NCBI GenBank assembly: GCA_964452775.1
Contig: CAYVQP010000015.1
Coordinates: 1-64,000, forward strand
DNA length: 64,000 bases
Origin: JACKCB01 sp964452775
GTDB taxonomy: Bacteria > Chloroflexota > Anaerolineae > Promineifilales > Promineifilaceae
Reading direction: 5' to 3'
Shown: one piece after another, positions 41,969 to 49,990 of the stretch
How positions within the stretch are numbered: position 1 is the first letter of the stretch
How the letters are laid out: the number at the start of each line of letters is the position of its first letter
The notes under the pieces: generated by a model
Databases searched by the model: none
The model's input: the letters and a program-made list of their open reading frames with translations, nothing else
What the model was told of the DNA's origin: nothing
Translations under genes and position numbers: made by a program

Positions 41969-43279
41969 CTAGCCTGGCGGCCGCAAGGCATATCCAACAC
42001 CACGCTCGCTAACGATCCAGTTGTCAAAGGGTTCGACGGCGCGACGCAGCCGTTTGATGAGGGTTTTTAGCCGGTCGGGATCGTCTTCAAGAATCTCGCC
42101 CCAGACGGCGATCTCCAAATTGTCGCTGTGCACAACCTGTCCGGCGTGCCTGGTAAGGGAGCCAAGCAGGGCGAATTGGGATGTGGTCAGGCTCAACTCG
42201 GTTCCGCCGGCGCTTACCGTGTGTCGCTGCAGGTCCATAACGAATGGGCCCCCCTGTACCAATCCGGTCACTTCCTGACGGCGGACATAGCGACGAAGTA
42301 TGTCGCCGGCGTAGTGATAGTCGCTGTCCACTGGCACGAGCAGGCATTGCTGCTCGAGGAGGCGCAGACTGTCAATCGGGCCGGTCAGCGTTGCCAGTGT
42401 GTACTGCTCCTCGGGAGAGAGATTGTGCCACAAGTAGCTGAGATGGGGATCGGCTTCGATTTCCACGGCCGCGTCTACGGCAGCGTAAGCGTCGCCCGCA
42501 TCCAACGTGTTTTCCTGGCAGCCCTTGAAGGCATGGTAGCCGGCGATGTGCAGGAAGAAGGGGTGCGCGCCAACAAGCCAGAGCAGATGTTCGCGCAGCG
42601 ATTCAGGAAAGTCGACCCCTGTGCCGGCGAGCCGTTCAGTAAGCAGGCTGCGCGCTTCCGCCTCCGAATACAGTCCGAGAGGCAGGGTGACAAAGATGTT
42701 AAAGAAGGGAGAGCTGAGTATTTGTTCGTCAGCGGTGATTGCGAACAGCGGGCGCTGGCTGGCGGTCAAAAAGGCCAGCCCATACTTGGTCGTCAGCCCA
42801 CGCAAGCGGGCAAAGAAGTAGGGGGTGAGTTGCTCGTTGGCCGCCAGTAGCTCAAACTCGTCCAGCAATATGATGACGTTGGCTTCCTGACGATAGAGCC
42901 GGTTCAACACGCGGTCCAGAGAGCGATAGGTGTCGAAGCGATTAAGCGACCCGGTCTGCAAGCCGGCGCCTTCTGCCTGGTCTACCAGCTCGGTCAGGAG
43001 CGCTTCGTATACTTCTTCCGGCGGGGAGCCGCCAAACTCCTGGCAGTCGAGGAGCACGAAGAGCGCCGCCGGAGGGGCCAGGCCAAAGGCCTCGTGCACC
43101 TGCGGGCGCGCCAAATGCAGCAGCATGGAGCTTTTACCGATGCGTCGCGGCCCGATCAGCGAAACGCTCTGTCCATTGCGCAACAGCTCGAGAATCTGGT
43201 TGATCTCGGACCGGCGGCCATGAAACATTTCTGCATGCCGGATCGCCCCACGATGGTAGAATGGATTGTCCACATTCAT
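41969..43279 (-). CDS. AAA/STAND-type ATPase fused to an OmpR/PhoB-type winged-helix DNA-binding domain
   Basis: 436 residues. Residues 18-330 are an NTPase with FHGRRSEINQILELL (the family's F-x-G-R-x-x-E start), Walker A SLIGPRRIGKSSMLLHL (43-51 core) and Walker B NVIILLDEFELLA. They are followed by the usual helical lid (YSEAEARSLLTERL, LREHLLWLVGAHPFFLHIAGY). Residues about 345-436 are a transcriptional-regulator C-terminal winged helix (LSLTTSQFALLGSLTRHAGQVV, TLIKRLRRAVEP, IVSERGVGYALRPP) as in OmpR/PhoB, here without a receiver domain. It is cytoplasmic. It heads an operon with the giant sensor NTPase, whose ATPase domain is of the same type, so a sensor-transcription-factor relay by NTPase interaction is proposed. 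Confidence 0.9.
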   Translation of the reverse strand: MNVDNPFYHRGAIRHAEMFHGRRSEINQILELLRNGQSVSLIGPRRIGKSSMLLHLARPQVHEAFGLAPPAALFVLLDCQEFGGSPPEEVYEALLTELVDQAEGAGLQTGSLNRFDTYRSLDRVLNRLYRQEANVIILLDEFELLAANEQLTPYFFARLRGLTTKYGLAFLTASQRPLFAITADEQILSSPFFNIFVTLPLGLYSEAEARSLLTERLAGTGVDFPESLREHLLWLVGAHPFFLHIAGYHAFKGCQENTLDAGDAYAAVDAAVEIEADPHLSYLWHNLSPEEQYTLATLTGPIDSLRLLEQQCLLVPVDSDYHYAGDILRRYVRRQEVTGLVQGGPFVMDLQRHTVSAGGTELSLTTSQFALLGSLTRHAGQVVHSDNLEIAVWGEILEDDPDRLKTLIKRLRRAVEPFDNWIVSERGVGYALRPPG

Positions 43280-43403
43280 AGCGTCTTATTGTAGAGTGGA
43301 AGCGGGAAAAGGTAAAAGGATTCAGGCAAGGGTTAATCATCCTGCGGCGGCATGCGAGCAGGCTCAACCGCAAGTGGCGCAAGGTACGTGATTGGAGTGA
43401 AAT

Positions 43404-43853
43404 ATGTGGAGAGTTCTGGTATTACATGGCCCAAACCTGAACCTGCTCGGCAAACGGGAGCCGGACGTATACGGCAGGCAAACCCTGAGTGAGATTAACG
43501 AGCTGTTAGGGTCGTATGCGGGCGCGCGCGACGCCGAGATCACGACAGTTCAGTCCAATCACGAGGGCGAGCTCATTGATGCCATGCACAGCGCGGCCGG
43601 CTTCTGCGACGGTCTACTGATCAATCCCGGCGCCTTCACCCACTACAGCTACGCCCTTCGCGACGCGATCAGCGCGGTAGGGTTACCCGCGGTGGAGGTG
43701 CATCTCTCGAACATATATGCGCGGGAGGCTTTCCGGCGCGAATCCGTTATCGCGCCGGTCTGTATCGGCCAGATCACCGGCTTCGGCGCGCGCAGCTATA
43801 CGCTCGGACTGCAAGCGTTGCTGGATCACCTGGACAGCTCCCGCCCCGGCTAA
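43404..43853 (+). CDS. aroQ: type II 3-dehydroquinate dehydratase
   Basis: A 149-residue type II dehydroquinase, third step of the shikimate pathway. VLVLHGPNLNLLGKREPDVYG contains the catalytic Arg/Tyr loop, SNHEGELIDAMH the conserved Asn-His-Glu, INPGAFTHYSYALRDAI the substrate loop, and VEVHLSNIYAREAFR the catalytic His region. Length is normal. ATG 43404 follows GGAGTG. Divergent from the NTPase-winged-helix gene (124 bp apart). Steps two and five of the pathway are encoded together at 55957-57570. Confidence 0.96.
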   Translation: MWRVLVLHGPNLNLLGKREPDVYGRQTLSEINELLGSYAGARDAEITTVQSNHEGELIDAMHSAAGFCDGLLINPGAFTHYSYALRDAISAVGLPAVEVHLSNIYAREAFRRESVIAPVCIGQITGFGARSYTLGLQALLDHLDSSRPG

Positions 43854-43895
43854 CCTTATTGCCGGCTCTCCTGCGGTTCTGGGTGTGGGCCGGCG

Positions 43896-45350
43896 CTACC
43901 AGCCCTCAGCCGCCCTTCCTTCGGGCTGCCAGCCGCGCCCAGCCTGTTCGCCCTGATCCTCTTCGCGCTCTGAGCGTGTGCGGCGCATCCCCCACCATCC
44001 CCGGCGGGCGTTCACGTATAGTCGGGCCAGGCGCAACGGGTTGCGCTCTCCACCCTTAATGGCCCGATGCAGGCCCACTTCACTGACCATCCAGCGGGTG
44101 GCGTGGTCATAGAAGCGGCGTGAGTGCCGGCCGGCGACGCCCAGATCGCGATCGGTGCGCTCTGCCCAGGGCGCATGCGTGATCACTCGATCCCGGGCGG
44201 CTTCGTAGTAGCGCGTGCCCTTGATGGGATAGGCGACAGTGGTCAGGAAGACATCGGGCGAGGCGGTTCGTAGATGCTCGACCGTGGCCTCTAAATCTTC
44301 CAACTCTTCCCCGTCATAGCCTAGCATGATAAACATACCGACCTCGATGCCGCGCGCCTGCAGCATCTTTGTCTTCTGTTGCACATCGAGGACATTTGCC
44401 TTGCGCTTCATGGCATCCAGTACGCGCTGCGAACCGCTCTCTGAGCCGATCCAGAGCCGGGAGCAGCCCATCTCGGCCAGGGCATCAACTGCCTTTTCAT
44501 CGAGCCGGTCTGCCCGGCTGATGCACTCGAAGGGAATGCGGATGCCGCGAGCCTTCAACTCGGCGGCATAGGTCAGGAACCAGCGCGGGGCGATGGTGAG
44601 CACGTCATCGGCGTACCAGAGCTGATCCGGGTTGTACTCCTCGCGGATCCAGGCTACTTCGTCGGCCACTTCCTCCGGCCTGCGCCGGCGATGGGTGTGG
44701 CCGAAGACGGAATGGCTGCACCAGGTGCAGGTGTATGGGCAACCGCGGGCGGTGATCAGCGAGACGGAGCTGAGGCCGTGGTGCTCTTTCCAGGTGGACA
44801 GATACCTGTGCATGGGAATGGCCGCCCGGTCGGGCCAGGGCTGGGCGCTCAGATCGGGCAGCAGCGCACGGGCCGGGGTGTGCACGGGTTCGCCTTCTTC
44901 GTTACGGAAGGCGATGCCGCTGATTGTGTGTAGGCCGGACAGACCGCGCCGGGCCAGGTGAGGAATCAGTTCAGCCAGGGTGGTCTCCCCTTCGCCTATT
45001 ACGATGATGTCCGCGCCGGCCTCCAGGTATTCCGGAATGTAGGACGCCGGCTCCGGGCCGCCCAGGATGACGGTTGCGCCCGCCTGCTTGCAGAGTGGAA
45101 TCATCTTCAAGACGGCGAACTTGGTCATCAGGTTGCAGTATAGCCCTACCAGCGGCGGGCGGCTTTGCTGCACGTGGGCGGCGAATTCGGCCATGGTGCG
45201 AAATGTGCTGTCCCACAGGTCAACAGAGAAGCCGGCGGCCTTCAGATGCGAGGAAATATAGAGCAGCCCTAGAGTGGGATAGGGCTTCATAATCTTCTGT
45301 TCGTGCTCGTCCTCGGCGATGAAGTAGCCGTGGGAAAGAAGTATGTCCAC
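43896..45350 (-). CDS. B12-binding-domain radical SAM protein (first of two)
   Basis: 484 residues. Residues 1-150 are a cobalamin-binding-like Rossmann domain (GATVILGGPEPASYIPEYLEAGADIIVIGEGE). The radical SAM core follows, with ARGCPYTCTWCSHSVFG as the CxxxCxxC 4Fe-4S motif (about residues 202-209). LWIGSESGSQRVLDAMKRK and VGMFIMLGYDGEELEDL are typical strands of the class-B methylthiotransferase/BchE-like family. The C-terminal 30 residues are a charged, Arg/Glu-rich tail. The substrate is unknown. It lies 58 bp after a paralogue and is probably co-transcribed with it. Confidence 0.88.
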   Translation of the reverse strand: MDILLSHGYFIAEDEHEQKIMKPYPTLGLLYISSHLKAAGFSVDLWDSTFRTMAEFAAHVQQSRPPLVGLYCNLMTKFAVLKMIPLCKQAGATVILGGPEPASYIPEYLEAGADIIVIGEGETTLAELIPHLARRGLSGLHTISGIAFRNEEGEPVHTPARALLPDLSAQPWPDRAAIPMHRYLSTWKEHHGLSSVSLITARGCPYTCTWCSHSVFGHTHRRRRPEEVADEVAWIREEYNPDQLWYADDVLTIAPRWFLTYAAELKARGIRIPFECISRADRLDEKAVDALAEMGCSRLWIGSESGSQRVLDAMKRKANVLDVQQKTKMLQARGIEVGMFIMLGYDGEELEDLEATVEHLRTASPDVFLTTVAYPIKGTRYYEAARDRVITHAPWAERTDRDLGVAGRHSRRFYDHATRWMVSEVGLHRAIKGGERNPLRLARLYVNARRGWWGMRRTRSEREEDQGEQAGRGWQPEGRAAEGW

Positions 45351-45408
45351 TGTTAGTCCTGTTGATGACCCTTGTTCAGCGCCGGGCAGAATCAGTAGGC
45401 GGCCGGCC

Positions 45409-46995
45409 TCAACTATCCTGCGTGGTCGGGCTGGCCGCCTCCTGGAGCGACATGTGCGTTGGCAGGGGGATTGCCTCAGGCGTCGTTTGAGCCAGCCTAT
45501 CCAGCTTGCGGCGCGCGGCCGGCAAGGTGATCAGCCGGTAAGGCGTGGCCACTAGCTCGCGGGCGTGATAGGTGGACAGTGTACCGGGTCGACGCAATGC
45601 TTGCTTCCAGGCGGTGACCGCCCGCTGGCTGCGAAACTCCTTGTGCAACACGTTATGCAACTGCCGGTAAAAGGATGTGGTGAACGGCCCCTGGTACATC
45701 ATGGCCAGGTCCGCCGAATCCTGCCAGTTTTGCTTGGCGCCCAATTGCAGGCGCACATTGTCGAAAAACTTTGTGCCGGGGAGCGGGTAGGAGACGGACA
45801 TGCCGATGTCGTCGGGCCGGCAGTCGCGCACCATCTGCAGAGTCATCTCGATCTCTTCCCGCGTCTCGCCGGGATAGCCAAATTGGAGAAAGAAGCCGAC
45901 CCTGACGCCGGCGGCCCGCAGTTGTCCGGCAGCCTCATATATCTGCTCGACGGTGGTGCCCTTCTCCATGGCGTTCAAGATGCGCTGGGAGCCGGATTCC
46001 GCTCCCAGCCAGACGATGTCGCAGCCGGCGCGCTTCAGGGCGCTGACATTGCTTTCGCTGCGCACGATCAGGTCCGCCCGGCTCAGACACTTAAAGGGCG
46101 TGCGCACCTGTTCCTCTTCGACCAGTTCGGCGAAACGCTGCCACCAACCCGGCCTGAGACCCATGATGTCATCGGCGAACCAGATGTGATCGGGGGCAAA
46201 ATGCTGCCGGAGCCATTTCAGTTCCGCCACCACGTTCTCAGGGGAGCGCGAATTGTAACGCTGGCCCCAGATTGGCTTGGCGCACCAATTGCAATGATAG
46301 GGGCAGCCCCTGGTGGTGACCATGTTCATCGAGTAGTAGCCATGCCGCTCCAGCCAGATGCGCCGGTAACGCTCGATGTCCACCAGGTCCCAGGCCGGAA
46401 AAGGCAGCTCATCCAATGCTTTGATGTCGGGCCGGCGGGGGTTTCGCCGGAATGCGGGGTCGGGAGAGCCATTCGCTTGGCTGCGTCCGGGGGTTATGCG
46501 GGGGTCGTCCGCATGATAAGCCAGGCCGAGTATGTTTTCAATCGGTTGCGCCTGCTCACCACTGAGCACAGTGATGAGTTCGGCCAGCGTCTCCTCGCCC
46601 TCGCCCTGCAACACAAAGTCCGCGCCCTGCGCCAGGTATCGCTCGGCATGGTCCGTGGCGTCGGAGCCGCAGATGATCACGGTGCAGCCGGCATCTTTGG
46701 CCATGCGGGCCATGGTAAATGCGGCCTGCCGCATGTTCAGCAGGCACATCTTGGAGAGATAGTTGAAGTTGTCCTCGTAGATGACCGCAAATTGCGGCTT
46801 CACGCCGGCCAGCGTCGCCTGCCATTCCGCCTCGGACTCGGCCAGCATGGCATCGAACAGCGCTACCTCGTGACCCTGCCGGCGTAAGTAGGCGGCGGCG
46901 TATAACGTGCCCAGCGGCGGGTAGGGCTGCATGGCATCCCACAGCTTGGGATCGAATCTCAGATAGTACGATTGGCCGAAGAGAACTTTGCTCAT
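45409..46995 (-). CDS. B12-binding-domain radical SAM protein (second of two)
   Basis: 528 residues. An N-terminal cobalamin-binding-like domain (PYPPLGTLYAAAYLRRQGHEV, AGCTVIICGSDATDHAERYLAQGADFVLQGEGEE) precedes the radical SAM core with TTRGCPYHCNWCAKPIWG. VWLGAESGSQRILNAMEKG and VGFFLQFGYPGETREEIEM match the paralogue. In this family the fold catalyses methylations and rearrangements in lipids, hopanoids, bacteriochlorophyll and natural products. The two paralogues are only distantly alike, so two successive steps of one pathway are plausible, but no other pathway enzyme is beside them. Start ATG 46995. Confidence 0.88.
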   Translation of the reverse strand: MSKVLFGQSYYLRFDPKLWDAMQPYPPLGTLYAAAYLRRQGHEVALFDAMLAESEAEWQATLAGVKPQFAVIYEDNFNYLSKMCLLNMRQAAFTMARMAKDAGCTVIICGSDATDHAERYLAQGADFVLQGEGEETLAELITVLSGEQAQPIENILGLAYHADDPRITPGRSQANGSPDPAFRRNPRRPDIKALDELPFPAWDLVDIERYRRIWLERHGYYSMNMVTTRGCPYHCNWCAKPIWGQRYNSRSPENVVAELKWLRQHFAPDHIWFADDIMGLRPGWWQRFAELVEEEQVRTPFKCLSRADLIVRSESNVSALKRAGCDIVWLGAESGSQRILNAMEKGTTVEQIYEAAGQLRAAGVRVGFFLQFGYPGETREEIEMTLQMVRDCRPDDIGMSVSYPLPGTKFFDNVRLQLGAKQNWQDSADLAMMYQGPFTTSFYRQLHNVLHKEFRSQRAVTAWKQALRRPGTLSTYHARELVATPYRLITLPAARRKLDRLAQTTPEAIPLPTHMSLQEAASPTTQDS

Positions 46996-47052
46996 GACAA
47001 CTATTCAGTTCAGTGTATCAGATGTCATACAGGCAAGCCGCCTATCGCCGGC

Positions 47053-47997
47053 TCAGCTCTCATTGATCAGGCTGAGCCGCTGGCTGAAGGCGACCATCGT
47101 TTGCTCTCCGTGGCTGATGAAGTGGCCCTTGCACCAGTCGGCGCAGAAGGCCGCTTCTGTATCTGTCTGGTCCTGCAATTGCCGGCCAAACCGGGCGATT
47201 TTGCGATCCATTTCCCACTTCTCCAGCCGCGCGCCAAGCCTGGAAGCCAGAACTCCTTCCGACGCCCGGCGAAATTGACGTTGGCTCCAGGAGGGACCGG
47301 CAAGCTCAACCTTACGGGGGTGGCCGGTTGCGTTCGGCAGGTAGCGCGCAGACCAGGCATTTGCCTGGCGCAGTTGCTCATAGAGCGGTAGCCCGGCAAT
47401 CAGCACCATTTGGGTCAATTCATGAGCTGAATAGAAGGAGTGGTCGCTGAAAGCCAGCCGGCCGGCGGAGAGAATATAGTTGGGGCAGAGGGGCACTCCC
47501 CTTTGGCCGGCGAGACGCACTATTAAGATGGTGAATGCCCGGCTGAGCCAGACACGGCCGGGCGCGCTAATGATGAAATAGTCAATGTCCGCGCCCTGTT
47601 CGACATTGTCTACTGCCAGCGAGCCGGAGACCGCCACCATGCGCACAAAGGGCATGGCGGCGATACGACGGCCGTAGGAGATAGCTTGCGGCCAGAGCAC
47701 TTTGGCGACTTCATGCCGGCTCTTGCGGATCTCAACGATGGACTCGCGGCCCGGCAACGTGTAGTAGCCTTCTCGCTGCGCCAGCCGGCCGGCGCCGGCG
47801 CACATGGCATCCAGCGCCTGCTGCACTTGATCAATGGTGGCCGTATGAGCGCTTAAATAGCGATGCGCTTCCCGGCTCAGTAGCGGGTAGTCAAAGACAT
47901 CAACGTAGGCCACGGTCTCAAGCAGCGCCTCCTGCAAGGTCGCTGATTCCGCTGCCTCGATGCTGTAATGACCGTTTGAACGGTTTGACGATAACAA
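47053..47997 (-). CDS. nucleotidyltransferase-fold protein of unknown function
   Basis: About 314 residues. VSGSLAVDNVEQGADIDYFIISA carries the G-S-x(n)-D-I-D pattern of pol-beta-type nucleotidyltransferases, in which the two Asp bind metal. The N-terminal 90 residues (LLETVAYVDVFDYPLLSREAHRYL) look like a winged helix. The rest is helical. A longer frame exists upstream but overlaps holA entirely. TTG 47997 is chosen because GAGGG lies 5 nt before it and it falls just after the holA stop (48029). The substrate may be nucleotide or protein; it is not determined. It lies between holA and the radical SAM genes on one strand. Confidence 0.75.
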   Translation of the reverse strand: MLSSNRSNGHYSIEAAESATLQEALLETVAYVDVFDYPLLSREAHRYLSAHTATIDQVQQALDAMCAGAGRLAQREGYYTLPGRESIVEIRKSRHEVAKVLWPQAISYGRRIAAMPFVRMVAVSGSLAVDNVEQGADIDYFIISAPGRVWLSRAFTILIVRLAGQRGVPLCPNYILSAGRLAFSDHSFYSAHELTQMVLIAGLPLYEQLRQANAWSARYLPNATGHPRKVELAGPSWSQRQFRRASEGVLASRLGARLEKWEMDRKIARFGRQLQDQTDTEAAFCADWCKGHFISHGEQTMVAFSQRLSLINES

Positions 47998-48028
47998 GCT
48001 ACCCTCGTAAATGCCGGCGTGGTGCGCC

Positions 48029-48982
48029 TTATTCCACCAGCGCAGCCAGGAACAGGTGGAGCGATGTCGTAATGTCCGCTTTGCCCGTCTTGGCGTCAAC
48101 ATCAACATCCAGCAAGTGGTGGTATATTTGTTCGAGTTGCTCCAGACTGAATCCGTGAGACTGCTGGTACAGCTTCTGGGCGACGCGCTTATGGAGGTTA
48201 AGAGTATCGGCAATGGCCGGTGGGCGCTTGCCCTGCTCCGCAAGCTCCTTTATCTGAATGAGCAACCGGAACTGGCGAATCAGCATGCCAAACAAATAGA
48301 ATGGGTCAGTGCCGTCGCTGAGCTTCTGATGGAGCGACTTCGCCGCCCGGCGAACATCCCGCCCGCCAAGCGCATCCACCAGGTCGAAGATGTTGGCCTC
48401 GGCCACGTATGGGCTGAGTAAGGCTACGTCTTCTGCGCTGATGGTGTGCGATTCGCCGGCGTACAGTACCAACTTGGTGATTTCGTTTTCTTGGATAGCC
48501 AGGTCGTTGCCGATATTGGTGGCCAACACCTGTGTGGCATGCGGTGAGATATGACCACCCTGCGCCTGTACGCGCTGCTGAATCCAGCGATTGAGGGCCG
48601 CGCCCTCGGGGCGCTCGAAGAGGCGAACGAAGCCATTCTCGGCCTTTTCGGCCAGCTTAATCAAGCGGTGATTTTCCGGCAGCGCCTTCGATTCCAGGAA
48701 AAAGAGCCGCGCCGAATCCGGCATGTCCGGCAAATAAGTCAATAACTTGCCGAGGAAGGTTTCATCCGGCTTGGCGGCGAACAGACCTTCAACTATGACT
48801 ACCCGGCGCTTGGCGAGGAATGGGGCCACATCGCAGGCCTGACGCAACGCGCCGAAAGACATGACCCCTTCAAAGCGGGTCGTGTTTAGCTCCAGCATGG
48901 CCGGATCGCCCATCTTGTTGAGCAAATCGGCCAGGGTTTCTTTCTGGGCAAAGGTGTCGTCACCGTGAAACAGGTAGAACAT
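48029..48982 (-). CDS. holA: DNA polymerase III subunit delta
   Basis: A 317-residue HolA, the clamp-loader subunit that opens the beta clamp. FYLFHGDDTFAQKETLADLL at the N-terminus, RRVVIVEGLF and FLESKALPENHRLIKLAEK belong to domain I. The middle and C-terminal parts (IQENEITKLVLYAGE, IFDLVDALGGRDVRRAAKSL, FSLEQLEQIYHHLLDVDVDAKTG) are the family's collar domain. As usual for delta, Walker motifs are degenerate. Start ATG 48982; the next gene downstream begins 31 bp after the stop. Confidence 0.93.
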   Translation of the reverse strand: MFYLFHGDDTFAQKETLADLLNKMGDPAMLELNTTRFEGVMSFGALRQACDVAPFLAKRRVVIVEGLFAAKPDETFLGKLLTYLPDMPDSARLFFLESKALPENHRLIKLAEKAENGFVRLFERPEGAALNRWIQQRVQAQGGHISPHATQVLATNIGNDLAIQENEITKLVLYAGESHTISAEDVALLSPYVAEANIFDLVDALGGRDVRRAAKSLHQKLSDGTDPFYLFGMLIRQFRLLIQIKELAEQGKRPPAIADTLNLHKRVAQKLYQQSHGFSLEQLEQIYHHLLDVDVDAKTGKADITTSLHLFLAALVE

Positions 48983-49068
48983 AAGACACCGGCGTAAACG
49001 TTACCATCTGCTCAAGGACCGGGCGGTCAATGAGGCCCACAGCCGAGACGTACTCAACGAAAGCGGAA

Positions 49069-49677
49069 TCAATCGCTGGTGTCGATGCGATAGGCGGTCA
49101 TCTGCCTATCACTGCCGGCAGCCAGCAGAAGCTTGAACAGCCGGGTGACGGGTGAGGGAGCGACCCGGCTTACTCTCACAACGCGCAGACTACCCAAGTT
49201 CCCATCGGTAGTGTATCTGGCCTGCAATGCCATGCCAAGAGGCCGGGAGACGATCAGGGCCACAACGCCGGCCAACACAGCAGACGGCAAAGCAGCCAAT
49301 GAGGTCATTAAGGTGGCCTGCTTCTGCTGCTGCCGGCGCTGCTCAAAGACAAAGGCAAGCTGCGAGGCCACCGCCACCATCGTAGCAGTGGTCAGCAACA
49401 CCGTGCCGCAGTTGGGGTGTACAGCCAGATGCCGTTCGCCGTTCTGCATCCGGCGATACGCCTCGTCAACAGCGCCGATAATGCTTTCTTCATTCAAATC
49501 GCCGTAAATGTTCAGATGGAAGCCGGCCGGCGTGGAGTTGCCCTGTGCGCTGAAACTGTGGTGCTGTTCGCTGAGCACATGGATGGTGGCATGCTCCAAA
49601 GCGTGATTACGGCGTATGCGGCTGATTACCTTGCCGATCGCACTGGTCGAACTGGTCAAGTTGCTCGTACTGCTCAT
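49069..49677 (-). CDS. DUF6391 family membrane protein
   Basis: A 202-residue protein with the family signature RRNHALEHATIHVLSEQ (about residues 23-39), containing H-A-L-E-H-A-T, and HLAVHPNCGTVLLTTAT. Two hydrophobic segments (about 92-110 and 123-145) suggest membrane insertion. The H-x-x-x-H and later His/Cys could bind metal, but this is a guess. Function is unknown; the family is known from Chloroflexi and cyanobacteria. No ribosome-binding site stands out. Confidence 0.8.
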   Translation of the reverse strand: MSSTSNLTSSTSAIGKVISRIRRNHALEHATIHVLSEQHHSFSAQGNSTPAGFHLNIYGDLNEESIIGAVDEAYRRMQNGERHLAVHPNCGTVLLTTATMVAVASQLAFVFEQRRQQQKQATLMTSLAALPSAVLAGVVALIVSRPLGMALQARYTTDGNLGSLRVVRVSRVAPSPVTRLFKLLLAAGSDRQMTAYRIDTSD

Positions 49678-49990
49678 GCGAGATCCTTTGCTTGGTGCAT
49701 CCGCGTGCTTTTATAGCACGTAAGCCCGAATGCGTAAACGTCATTATGCCGGACAGATCGAGTCACTCAATGGTCCGCTCGCTAACTAAGGACAAAACCC
49801 CGCAGGTCTTTCACGGGTCTACCGCCGAGCGAGCATACTCAGCAAGACCTGCGGGGTTTGAGAAAGATTTAGCGAGAGAACCATTCAATTGCGCTGCCCT
49901 AAACAAATCCCGCAGGTGTTGCCGGGATGCTCGCTCCGCGATAGGCCTGGGAGAGAACGGATGGGTATTGGCCACTGCCGGCGAGGAGGC
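49678..49990. other. 313-bp intergenic region holding one full and one half palindromic element
   Basis: Besides copy 5 (49795-49859) it contains a left-arm-only copy, AAATCCCGCAGGTGTT (49905-49920), whose next bases (GCCGGGA) resemble the interior of copy 1. No matching right arm is found 65 bp on. No gene is seen. Confidence 0.7.
49795..49859. repeat. 65-bp palindromic intergenic element, copy 5
   Basis: Perfect 16-bp arms AAACCCCGCAGGTCTT (49795-49810) and AAGACCTGCGGGGTTT (49844-49859) around a 33-bp interior. Downstream of the MurE-like gene on its strand. The arms are identical to those of copy 1, 48 kb away, while the interiors differ. Confidence 0.92.

Noticed and set aside
37065..43279. 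The NTPase pair as an Avs-like anti-phage defence system
   Set aside because: No nuclease, protease or other effector domain and no defence neighbours; one partner has a DNA-binding domain and the other a secreted sensor, which fits signalling better.
45565..46887. A 440-residue open frame opposite the second radical SAM gene
   Set aside because: It is the antisense shadow of a clear radical SAM protein; GC-rich DNA keeps the opposite frame open. The same applies to long frames at 5627-6517, 31108-31926 and 34076-35188.
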